Assembly (NCBI GenBank): GCA_934444735.1
Contig: CAKSDE010000002.1
Coordinates: 62,001-126,000, forward strand
DNA: 64,000 bases
DNA from: an uncultured Clostridia bacterium
GTDB lineage: Bacteria; Bacillota; Clostridia; UBA1381
Reading direction: 5' to 3'
Below, one piece after another: positions 27,483 to 35,731 of this stretch. The notes beneath the pieces are model-generated. The model was given only the letters and a program-made list of their open reading frames with translations, searched no databases and was not told the DNA's origin. The translations under genes and the position numbers were made by a program. Position 1 is the stretch's first letter. Each line of letters begins with the position of its first letter.

Positions 27483-30400
27483 ATGTCAAAAAAGAGAATA
27501 TCGGCATTTCTTGCGGCACTGATGATTTTGCCGACGGGTGTAACAAGAGCGGAGGAGGATCTTACAGCACTGAAAATTTATGTAAGTGCGGATAACGGAT
27601 CGGATAATAACGACGGGAGTGAGAGTGCACCTTTTGCCACGATTGACGCTGCAAGAAAATATTTGCGCAGTGTAAATAAAAGCAACTTGAAAAAAGGGAG
27701 AATAGAGGTTATAATAAAAGAGGGAGAATATCTTTTGGATGATAGCATTCTTTTTGAGGATAAAGATTCCGGTACAGAGGATAACCCGATTTATTATAAA
27801 GGAGAAAGTCCGGATACGGTAAAGCTTACACACGCACAGAATGTTGATCACAGCAATTTTTCGCTTATTTCCGATGAGGCGATTTTAGAACGTATTCCGG
27901 AAGACGCAAGAGATAAGGTATATGAGGTAAATCTTAAAGATTTGGGTATCACCGATTACGGACAGGTTGAGAGAAAGGAATACGGTAAGGGTGTTGCGAA
28001 ATATTTCGAGCTGTATTTTAACGGAAATCCGCTTTCTTTGTCGAGATACCCGAACGATAAGTTTATGCTTACCGGTCAGGTGGTGTCTTCGGGCGATTCG
28101 GGAGTCACCTTTAAATATGAGGGCGACAGATATAAAAACTGGACAAAAGCAGACCAGGCTCTTGTATACGGATTTTGGAGCAACGGCTATGGTGATGATG
28201 CGATGTTTATTACCAACATAGATCAATCCAAAGGCGAAATATCAACGAATTCAAGACCGTACTTCGGGATAAAGAGCGACAGAAAATATTATATCTATAA
28301 CCTTTTGGAGGAAGTCGACAGCCCGGGAGAATATTTTTTAGACAGAAATACAGGTAAACTCTATGTTTATCCGCCGGAAGATATAAATTCTGCCGAAATA
28401 TGCATATCCACAAACAGAAATTCGTTTATGAGCTTTAAAAACGCTAAATATATTACCGTTGAGAACCTGAATTTTGAAGGCTCCTGCGGAAATGCTATAG
28501 GGTTGGAGTACTGCAAATATGTAGATGTGAAATTTTGCAGGATTTTAAATATCGCAGGGACCGCAGTATCGATTGTGGGCGGAAGCGACAGCCATATTTA
28601 CGGCTGCGAGATCTATAATATCGGCGGCTCGGGCGTTGTTTCCTATGCCGGTGACAGACAAACGCTTGCGCCGGGAAATATCGTTGTCGAGAATTGCCAT
28701 ATTCATAAATTTGCGCAGTATTCAAAGACATACACGCCGGCGGTAAAACTGGACTTTGTCGGCAATACAATAATCAATAACGTAATACATGACTGTCCGC
28801 ACACGGCTATAATGTTCGGGAATAACGACAATAAGATTTTGTATAATGAAATATACGATGTGTGTCAGGAAACCGACGACTGCGGCGCGATATACGGCGG
28901 CAGAACATGGACATCGTACGGAAATGTGATAAGCAACAACTATATTCATGATGTAAGAGGCCCCGGCTCACAGTCGATTGCAGTATACTGTGATGATATG
29001 ATGTCGGGTATTACGATGGAGAATAATGTGCTCGACTCGGTAACGCAAGCTTTCGGTATCGGCGGCGGACATTACAATACCGTAAATAATAACCTGATTA
29101 TGAATAAGACAAAATATTCAAAAGCGGCAATGTATTATGATGACAGAGGCTTGGTAGCGTGGTTTGGAGATCCGTACAGAAAAGATCCGGAAAATCATGA
29201 GCTGACAAAGAATTTAAAAGCCGTACCGTATCAAAGCGAGCTGTGGAGAGAAAAATATCCGATGCTTGAAAAGAGCCTGGAGGGCGATCCGCTTGAACCT
29301 AAGGGCGGTGTTGTTACAAATAATATAGTAAGCAATCATAAACCGTTTGAAATTGCGGATAAGGTTATAGAAAACGGGACAGTGGAGAATAATCATGTAA
29401 CCGACAGCGAAATATATATTAATAGGGACGCAAGGGGCAAGTATTCGTTCAATGATGCAAACGGCGTTTTTGAAGAGTTCCCCGATTTCAAGGTGCCGGA
29501 TATAGAAAATGTAGGTCTTTTGGAGGATTGGCCGTTTGATTATCCCGAACAGTTCGTTTACGAGGAAAAAACTGTCGAATATGTAAAAAAAGATGCACCG
29601 GATATTGATGTGACCCCGATTTTGGAAAATGTTGATAAATGGGACAGTTCAAATGCAAAAGTTACGAAAAACGGAGATGTTATCGATATTTCGGAAGGCG
29701 CAACGGGTTATCTCGGCGAGAAGTTTGAAAACGGAAAGATGAAATTTAAGTTTGCGATGAATGATAAAAGCTCATGGGTAGGATTTATGCTTCATTCGTC
29801 CGTTACAAATAAAGCTCCTTGGGTAGATGGCAAAAGCTATTTGATTATTGTCAAGAAAGATTCGTTTGAGCTGCAAAGATGGTATAGCGGTGCACAGCTG
29901 ATGATCAGAACCTATGAAAACGTAATGTATCCGGGTGATGATGAGTATATAAATATTGAATTTGAGATTGTAAATCTTGAAAACGATATGGGTACAAGCT
30001 TGATATTCCGTTATAACGGCATACAGGTGTTTAATTATGTCGATACAAGCGATGAGGCAATTATGGTGCCGGGATATTTTGTGGTTTACAATTCCGGCTC
30101 GGAGGGCGCAAAAGCGAGCCTGGGAAAATATGACAGCGATCTGCAGCGTGAGGTTGCCGCAAACCCGTATGGCGAGGGCACAGAAACAAATGATGAGAAA
30201 AATGTAAGGGTTAAAGTGAACGGAAAGTTTTTGAACTTTAAAACACAGCCGGTTATAAAAAATAATCGGGTTTATGTGAGCGGTGAAGAATTTTTTGCCG
30301 GGTTGGGTGCAAAAACTTTTATGAATACCGAATCGAATACGGTGATAGCGGTATACAATAAAAACAGATTTGCAGCCCAAAAAGGCGCAAATAGCGTGGC

Positions 30401-30548
30401 GTGGGGCAGCGATATTTTATCGCTTTCGGATTCTGTTGCCGAATATGACGGTGTATTGATGATTCCTTTGGGGGACGTGGCGAAGATTTTGGGCTACAGC
30501 GTTTCGTGGGACGCAACGACTACGATGGTAACACTGAAATCCGAATAA
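27483..30548 (+). CDS. Large secreted beta-helix protein with C-terminal copper-amine-oxidase-N-like domain
   Basis: The 1021-residue product has a signal peptide (about 1-23) and a beta-helix region similar to the gene at 24028 (YVSADNGSDNNDGSE start; GAIYGGRTW; YCDDMM; GGGHYN at about 455-530). Between about 705 and 890 lies a LamG-like sandwich (ENVDKWDSSNAKV ... GYFVVYNSGSEG). The last ~95 residues, from VRVKVNGKFLNF onward, form a copper-amine-oxidase N-like domain, a common wall-associated domain in Clostridia. It is probably a polysaccharide-active enzyme with a binding module and a wall-targeting tail. It is the last gene of the operon, and a repeat/hairpin element begins 8 bp after the stop. 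Confidence 0.75.
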   Translation: MSKKRISAFLAALMILPTGVTRAEEDLTALKIYVSADNGSDNNDGSESAPFATIDAARKYLRSVNKSNLKKGRIEVIIKEGEYLLDDSILFEDKDSGTEDNPIYYKGESPDTVKLTHAQNVDHSNFSLISDEAILERIPEDARDKVYEVNLKDLGITDYGQVERKEYGKGVAKYFELYFNGNPLSLSRYPNDKFMLTGQVVSSGDSGVTFKYEGDRYKNWTKADQALVYGFWSNGYGDDAMFITNIDQSKGEISTNSRPYFGIKSDRKYYIYNLLEEVDSPGEYFLDRNTGKLYVYPPEDINSAEICISTNRNSFMSFKNAKYITVENLNFEGSCGNAIGLEYCKYVDVKFCRILNIAGTAVSIVGGSDSHIYGCEIYNIGGSGVVSYAGDRQTLAPGNIVVENCHIHKFAQYSKTYTPAVKLDFVGNTIINNVIHDCPHTAIMFGNNDNKILYNEIYDVCQETDDCGAIYGGRTWTSYGNVISNNYIHDVRGPGSQSIAVYCDDMMSGITMENNVLDSVTQAFGIGGGHYNTVNNNLIMNKTKYSKAAMYYDDRGLVAWFGDPYRKDPENHELTKNLKAVPYQSELWREKYPMLEKSLEGDPLEPKGGVVTNNIVSNHKPFEIADKVIENGTVENNHVTDSEIYINRDARGKYSFNDANGVFEEFPDFKVPDIENVGLLEDWPFDYPEQFVYEEKTVEYVKKDAPDIDVTPILENVDKWDSSNAKVTKNGDVIDISEGATGYLGEKFENGKMKFKFAMNDKSSWVGFMLHSSVTNKAPWVDGKSYLIIVKKDSFELQRWYSGAQLMIRTYENVMYPGDDEYINIEFEIVNLENDMGTSLIFRYNGIQVFNYVDTSDEAIMVPGYFVVYNSGSEGAKASLGKYDSDLQREVAANPYGEGTETNDEKNVRVKVNGKFLNFKTQPVIKNNRVYVSGEEFFAGLGAKTFMNTESNTVIAVYNKNRFAAQKGANSVAWGSDILSLSDSVAEYDGVLMIPLGDVAKILGYSVSWDATTTMVTLKSE

Positions 30549-30555
30549 GATAAAG

Positions 30556-30589
30556 GGGATGTTAAAAAGCTCCGGAGCGCAAAAAAAAA
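30556..30589. repeat. TCCGGA/T-tract motif copy 1
   Basis: Read on the minus strand, a run of T is followed by GCGCTCCGGAGC, another T-run and AACATCCC. It matches 62321-62354 at 31 of 34 positions by my alignment and shows the same core at 58336-58362 and 53750-53772. It begins 8 bp after the stop of the beta-helix gene. Confidence 0.6.
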
Positions 30590-30619
30590 CTTCGCTCTCG
30601 GTTGCCGAAACAAGCGAAG
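30590..30619 (-). terminator. Hairpin, terminator-like on the minus strand
   Basis: CTTCGCT and AGCGAAG (30590-30596 and 30613-30619) enclose an inner CGG/CCG stem. On the minus strand the hairpin is followed by nine Ts (30589-30581), as in a Rho-independent terminator. On the plus strand it is followed by GCTTTAAAAAA, which is not a proper terminator. No minus-strand gene ends here, so the orientation is puzzling. Confidence 0.5.
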
Positions 30620-30635
30620 GCTTTAAAAAAAAGAA

Positions 30636-30663
30636 TTGACATTTTAAATAACCACAATAGTAT
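30636..30663 (+). promoter_or_regulatory. Possible promoter of the two-component genes
   Basis: A consensus TTGACA lies at 30636-30641, with TAGTAT (30658-30663) as -10 at 16 bp spacing. Transcription would begin only ~10 bp before the response regulator start and overlap its GGGAGG site. The -10 box is poor, so this is tentative. Confidence 0.45.
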
Positions 30664-30680
30664 GATGGGAGGACAACATT

Positions 30681-32204
30681 TTGTATAAACTGATTATAGC
30701 GGACGATGAGCCGGTTATTTCAAAGATGCTTGAAAAGGTGTTTGACTGGGCAGGCATGGGCTTTGAGATAGTAAAGACATTTACCGACGGCGAAAGCGTT
30801 TTGAAATTTTTGGAAAATAACGATGTAGATGTTGTCCTCTCCGATATACGAATGAATGATGTGTCGGGGATAGATATTGCGAAGTATGTTTATGAGAATA
30901 AACCGTCGGTGAAGATGGTTTTGATGAGCGCATACCAGGAGTTTGAGTATGCGAAAAAAGCGATAGAGTATAAGGTGGAAAATTATCTGGTAAAGCCGAT
31001 AAATCCGGAGGAGTTGCAGGAGGTATTTTATTTCCTGCGTGACCAGCTTGATAAAGATAAAAATATTAATGATGAAAATTCGATAGAGGATCAGCTGGAG
31101 TATATGGAGGCAATCCTTAAAAGGCAGTTTTTGACCGACTGCTTTTTCGGGACGATAAAAAATAAAAGAGTTATAGACAATCAGCTTGAATTTTTAAATA
31201 TAGATATAGACACAGGGGAGAAGGTATGCAAAGAGGTATATATCGTAATCAATGACTATAACAGTCTTATAAAAAAAGATTCGATATATTCGGTGTATGA
31301 TAATCTGCAAAGAAAGTTTAATTCCAATAATGACAGTGCGGATCTTTATATTGTAAATTTTGTAAGAAATTATATACACGTTCTGGCAGCTTTTCGCGAA
31401 ATAACCGACGAAAAGACAGGCAACAGGATTTTAAATGACATTTTGGAAGAGAAATTTTTGCAGATAAAAGAAACGATGAGTATAAATCTCAGTGTTGAGC
31501 GGATAAGCGAGTTCAACAATTTTTTTGATGTGAGATTTTATAATAAAAATATAGACATGATCTTTAATAACGAACTGTTTATGACATATATAAACGAGTG
31601 TAACCGCGAAAAGGCATATATGTATTTCATGAATATAATCGACGGAATTTATATAAATGATATTGAGGGCATAAAAGAATATGTAAATAAATGGTATGAC
31701 GTTATTTTAATGGACAAGGCGAAGGGCAAAAATTCGATTTTTACCTTTAAGAGTGAAGAATTGCGCAAAGGAATAGAAGAAGCAAAGTCCAGAGCAGATA
31801 TAAATGCGCAGGTTTCAAAGATGATAGACCGTCTTGTGAGCGGTATAGAAAATCACAACGAAAAATACTATAATGCAATAATATCCGACGCGATTGAGTA
31901 TATGAGAAAGAATGTACAAAAGCAGATAACCTTGGAGGAAGTGGCAAAGCAGGTGTTTTTGAATCCGGTTTATTTCTCGCGGCTTTTTAAGGAAAAGACA
32001 GGGATCAACTTTTTGGAATATCACACAAGACTGAAAATAGAAAAGGCAAAAGCGCTTTTAAAGGAGCATAAATATAAAATATATGAAGTGGGCGAGATGA
32101 TCGGATACAGCAGCAATCAGCATTTTCGCAAGCTTTTTAAGGAATATACCGGCTTTACGCCTATAGAGTACAGAAACAGCTTGGGGGAGAGAGTCGATGA
32201 GTAA
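30681..32204 (+). CDS. Response regulator with AraC-type DNA-binding domain (YesN-like)
   Basis: The 507-residue product starts at TTG 30681, with GGGAGG 8 bp upstream. Residues 1-120 form a receiver domain with the acidic pair D8/D9, phospho-acceptor D55 in LSDIRMND, S83 and K105 in LVKPINP. A long middle region (about 130-395) of unknown fold follows, as in other YesN-type regulators. The C-terminal ~100 residues are an AraC helix-turn-helix pair ending in IGYSSNQHFRKLFKEYTGFTPIEYR. It overlaps the sensor kinase gene by 8 bp. Such regulators usually control nearby carbohydrate transport or degradation genes, so the upstream surface operon is the likely target. Confidence 0.9.
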   Translation: MYKLIIADDEPVISKMLEKVFDWAGMGFEIVKTFTDGESVLKFLENNDVDVVLSDIRMNDVSGIDIAKYVYENKPSVKMVLMSAYQEFEYAKKAIEYKVENYLVKPINPEELQEVFYFLRDQLDKDKNINDENSIEDQLEYMEAILKRQFLTDCFFGTIKNKRVIDNQLEFLNIDIDTGEKVCKEVYIVINDYNSLIKKDSIYSVYDNLQRKFNSNNDSADLYIVNFVRNYIHVLAAFREITDEKTGNRILNDILEEKFLQIKETMSINLSVERISEFNNFFDVRFYNKNIDMIFNNELFMTYINECNREKAYMYFMNIIDGIYINDIEGIKEYVNKWYDVILMDKAKGKNSIFTFKSEELRKGIEEAKSRADINAQVSKMIDRLVSGIENHNEKYYNAIISDAIEYMRKNVQKQITLEEVAKQVFLNPVYFSRLFKEKTGINFLEYHTRLKIEKAKALLKEHKYKIYEVGEMIGYSSNQHFRKLFKEYTGFTPIEYRNSLGERVDE

Positions 32205-33915
32205 AAACAGAGGGTTATTATCTTTTGTGAAAAAGTATAAAGACAGCATTTTCATACGCGAATTTATAATTATATTTGCGATAGTCATGGTGCTTTTGAC
32301 AGCGATAAACATTATTATGGTTTTCACATATTCCAGGCTTGCCAATGATCAGTTTGAAAACCGAAACCGCATTATATTCGACCAATTGAAAAATACCGGC
32401 GAGAATATCATAGACGGGACAGATAAGATTGCGTATTCGTTGATGCTTGATCCGGAGGTTTCGCTTTTTTCCACGGTGGATTGGAGCAGCTTTGACAATA
32501 AGTACAGATATGAAAATTCGCAGTCGGTGTTAAAGTACATAAGCAACCATTTGATGATTGACGATTACATAAATAATATAATTGTCTATTCGGCGGTGAA
32601 CGACGGAACGATAGCGTATAACGAAACGACATATAAGGACTTGGAACGTTTTAAATTGGAAAGCGCGAACAATTCGAGTAAGAAATGTGAATTTTATGAG
32701 GATTTTATAGAGTGTTATTATCCGATAAATGAAAGTGCGTTTATAGTTATACGCATGGATCTGGATAAAATAAGCGAAAAACTGAAAAATGAAGAAGCGT
32801 CGGACTATGAATTTTATACTGTGGGAAATGACGGGACGGTATATTTTTCAAATATCAGGAAATCGACGGGTACGAGGATTGATACGGCGCTTTTGGAAAA
32901 AGAGGGCAATGAAAAGCTTTTGCGTAAATTATCTCAAAAAGAGTTCAGCGGAAAATCCGAGGTGAATTCGTGGCGGTATGTGTATCTTTACCCCGAAATG
33001 AGCGGTGTGGGAAAGATTATGAATACGATACTCTTTGTATTTTTTGCGGTATCTGTCGTTATAGCCGCTCTTATCGCTTATATGGTTGCGATAAGAATGT
33101 ACAAGCCGATTTTAAACATTGTAAATATATTTGAGAATCCGCACGATGATGTTAAAATGAATAATCTGCACAAAAATAAGATGTTCGGAGAATTTGAGCT
33201 GATTGCGGATAATATAATCAGCACTTTTTCTACATATGACGATATAAAAGAAGAGCTTGAGGAAAAGATGCGGCAGTTAAACGAGCATCAGATGATGGTG
33301 CTGCAATCGCAGATAAGCCCGCACTTTTTGTTTAATACTCTTGAGGTTATAAATTTGAAAGCGATGATGCTAAACGGATTGGATAATGAAGTGTCAGAGA
33401 TGATTTCGGATCTATCAAAGCTTTTGAGGATCGGTCTTGAATCAAAAGAGCAGTTCTTTACAATCCGTAACGAGCTTGAACACGTAAAGCTTTATATAGG
33501 GATTATGAAGCTCAGATATTACGATAAGTTTGATGTGGTGTTTGATGTTGATAATGAGCTTTTGGGGTGTAAGATATGTAAAATAACATTGCAGCCACTG
33601 GTGGAAAATGCAATATCATATGGGATAAAGATGATGTCACAAAACGGCACGATAAAAATAAGCGGCAGGAAAGACGGCGATCTTGTGTATATGGAGGTCG
33701 CGGATAACGGCGTCGGAATGACGGACGAGCGGCTGGAAGAAATACGAAAAAGGATCAATTCCGAGGAGTTTTTCAGAACGGAGAGTATCGGTCTGCAAAA
33801 TGTCAACAGAAGAATAAAGCTTTTGTTCGGAGAGGAGTACGGTATTGAAATAGACAGAAATGAAAGCGGTGGAATAACGGTGAGAATGACGATACCGTAT
33901 ATAAAGGGAATGTGA
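32197..33915 (+). CDS. Sensor histidine kinase (YesM/LytS-like)
   Basis: The 572-residue protein has two transmembrane segments (about 22-45 and 275-300) enclosing an extracellular sensor region of about 230 residues without a recognised domain. A HAMP-like stretch follows, then the His_kinase motif with SQISPHFLFNTLEV (phospho-acceptor His at about 374), and an HATPase domain with LQPLVENAISYGI, DNGVGM and a late IGLQNVNRRI motif. It phosphorylates the response regulator whose gene overlaps its start. The sensor may respond to the ligand bound by the orphan lipoprotein, which is speculative. Confidence 0.9.
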   Translation: MSKNRGLLSFVKKYKDSIFIREFIIIFAIVMVLLTAINIIMVFTYSRLANDQFENRNRIIFDQLKNTGENIIDGTDKIAYSLMLDPEVSLFSTVDWSSFDNKYRYENSQSVLKYISNHLMIDDYINNIIVYSAVNDGTIAYNETTYKDLERFKLESANNSSKKCEFYEDFIECYYPINESAFIVIRMDLDKISEKLKNEEASDYEFYTVGNDGTVYFSNIRKSTGTRIDTALLEKEGNEKLLRKLSQKEFSGKSEVNSWRYVYLYPEMSGVGKIMNTILFVFFAVSVVIAALIAYMVAIRMYKPILNIVNIFENPHDDVKMNNLHKNKMFGEFELIADNIISTFSTYDDIKEELEEKMRQLNEHQMMVLQSQISPHFLFNTLEVINLKAMMLNGLDNEVSEMISDLSKLLRIGLESKEQFFTIRNELEHVKLYIGIMKLRYYDKFDVVFDVDNELLGCKICKITLQPLVENAISYGIKMMSQNGTIKISGRKDGDLVYMEVADNGVGMTDERLEEIRKRINSEEFFRTESIGLQNVNRRIKLLFGEEYGIEIDRNESGGITVRMTIPYIKGM

Positions 33916-33955
33916 AAAAAAGATGGCTGTAAAATATTTTACAGCCATCTTTTTT
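33915..33955. terminator. Perfect-palindrome bidirectional terminator
   Basis: AAAAAAAGATGGCTGT at 33915-33930 and its complement, meeting at an AAAATATTTT centre, form a 41-bp palindrome with T-runs on both strands. It separates the convergent sensor kinase and symporter genes. Confidence 0.88.
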
Positions 33956-33983
33956 CGGGATATTTATTTTAACAGCCCCGATT

Positions 33984-35546
33984 TTATATTGTAGATTTTA
34001 CTTTGGTCGATTCAAAATCTTCCTCAATCTCCTTTGAAGGAGTCGGAGTTATAAGAGATACGACGATAATGCATATTGATGAGAAGATGAAAGAGGGGAG
34101 CAATTCGTAAATTGCAAAAGCGCCGCCGAGCTGTGAAATCACAAGCTTCCACAAGAATACCATACCTGCACCTCCGACCATTCCGGCTATTGCACCTGCT
34201 CTGTTGATTCTCTTCCAGAAGAGGGAGAAGAGCATTAAAGGTCCGAAGGTTGCGCCGAATCCTGCCCATGCAAAGGATACGATCTTAAATATTACACTGT
34301 TTTCGTCCAATGCAATAATAATTGCGATAATCGCGATAAGCAAGAGCGTAATTCTCGATATTGTCAGAACCTTTTTGTCACTTGCATTTTTGTTAAATAT
34401 GCCCTGATATATATTTTTTGCAAATGCCGATGCGGCAATCAAAAGATATGAGTCGGACGAGCTGATTGTTGCGGCAAGTATACCTGCCATTACAAATCCT
34501 GCCAAAAGTGCCGGAAGTGAGCTTTTTGCCATGGTTATGAATATATTTTCGGCAGATGAAGATGTGAGGTGTTCTGTCGGGAAGAGCTGTCTGCCTACAA
34601 TTCCGATAAATACGGCAACGGTAAGCGAAATCAAAACCCATACCATTGCGATTCTTCTCGAACGCTTGAGTTCGTCCTCTCTGCGGATTGCCATAAATCT
34701 CAAAAGTACCTGCGGCATACCGAAATATCCGAGTCCCCATGCGAGCATAGAGAAGATCTTTAAAAGTCCGTAGGGTGCAGCGTCGCCGAAAAGAGGTGCG
34801 CCTGCCTCGACAATCTGCTTGCCTGTTTCATCAAGAGTAGGAGTGGCAAGACCGAAAAAGTCCAGAAATCCCGGGATTTTTCCGGCATTATCGATTACGG
34901 CATTAAATCCGCCGGCACGAACCGTGCATACCGTCACGATTATTGCAAGCGCGATTACCATTACAATACCCTGCATAAAGTCAGACGCACTTTCTGCCAA
35001 AAATCCGCCGAGGATAGTATAGAGAAGTACGAATACCGCGCCGACAATCATCATTGAGATATATGATGTGCCGAAGAGCGTCGAGAAAAGCTTTCCGCAC
35101 GTTACGAAACAACTTGCCGCGTAAACCGTAAAGAATATAAGGATAAAGAGCGCCGAGAGCGTCATAATAACCTTTTTCTTTTCGTGAAAACGGTTCGAGA
35201 AAAATTCGGGCAGGGTGATAGCGTTTGTGCGTATACTGTAGCGGCGAAGTCTTTTTGATACTATCAGCCAGTTTAAATATGTACCGATTGCAAGACCGAT
35301 CGCAGTCCATGCGGCATCGGCAAGTCCGCACCAGTAAGCAACGCCGGGAAGCCCCATAAGAAGCCAGCCGCTCATATCCGATGCCTCTGCGCTCATCGCC
35401 GTAACCCACGGGCCGAGTGAACGTCCGCCGAGAAAGTAGTTTTCCGAGCTTTTGTTGGCGGTCTTTGCAAAGACTACGCCGATACCGATTACTATAGCCA
35501 TATAAATTACCATAGCAATCAGGATTTGAATTGTTTGATTATCCAT
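33984..35546 (-). CDS. putP: Sodium/proline symporter family protein (PutP-like)
   Basis: The 520-residue protein has 12-13 hydrophobic segments and the marks of the sodium:solute symporter family: the early YFLGGRSLGPWVTAMSAEASDMSGWLLMGLPG block, which matches the sodium-binding and substrate region of PutP, and the later SSSDSYLLIAASAF segment. It is an inner-membrane Na+-coupled carrier, most likely for proline, although related carriers transport other small solutes. It is transcribed alone on the minus strand from a strong promoter and has a structured leader. The start is preceded by AAAGGGGGA. Confidence 0.88.
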   Translation of the reverse strand: MDNQTIQILIAMVIYMAIVIGIGVVFAKTANKSSENYFLGGRSLGPWVTAMSAEASDMSGWLLMGLPGVAYWCGLADAAWTAIGLAIGTYLNWLIVSKRLRRYSIRTNAITLPEFFSNRFHEKKKVIMTLSALFILIFFTVYAASCFVTCGKLFSTLFGTSYISMMIVGAVFVLLYTILGGFLAESASDFMQGIVMVIALAIIVTVCTVRAGGFNAVIDNAGKIPGFLDFFGLATPTLDETGKQIVEAGAPLFGDAAPYGLLKIFSMLAWGLGYFGMPQVLLRFMAIRREDELKRSRRIAMVWVLISLTVAVFIGIVGRQLFPTEHLTSSSAENIFITMAKSSLPALLAGFVMAGILAATISSSDSYLLIAASAFAKNIYQGIFNKNASDKKVLTISRITLLLIAIIAIIIALDENSVIFKIVSFAWAGFGATFGPLMLFSLFWKRINRAGAIAGMVGGAGMVFLWKLVISQLGGAFAIYELLPSFIFSSICIIVVSLITPTPSKEIEEDFESTKVKSTI

Positions 35547-35585
35547 AAGATAAATCCCCCTTTAAGGTAAAATTATAAAAATTAT

Positions 35586-35638
35586 GCGCACTCTGCATCT
35601 TTTTTTAATCCCCATAGCGGACGCGGAGTACGCACAAA
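35586..35638 (-). promoter_or_regulatory. Structured 5' leader of putP (unclassified)
   Basis: On the minus strand, TGTGCGTACTC and GAGTGCGCATA can pair over 11 positions, two of them G-U, enclosing a ~30-nt interior that includes GCGTCCGC and a run of A. The structure lies between the promoter and the AAAGGGGGA ribosome site. I cannot match it to a riboswitch class. A Na+ or amino-acid sensing element or a plain stabiliser are both possible. Confidence 0.45.
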
Positions 35639-35651
35639 ATCAGATATTACT

Positions 35652-35679
35652 ATTATACCATAAATCCAAATTTTGTCAA
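35652..35679 (-). promoter_or_regulatory. SigA-type promoter of putP
   Basis: Minus-strand TTGACA (35679-35674) and TATAAT (35657-35652) are both perfect, with 16 bp between them. The predicted transcript has a leader of about 100 nt. Confidence 0.85.
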
Positions 35680-35731
35680 TAGTTAATTGTTTCAGATAAA
35701 ATTCGGCGGAAAAATTGTATATTTTTTAAAA

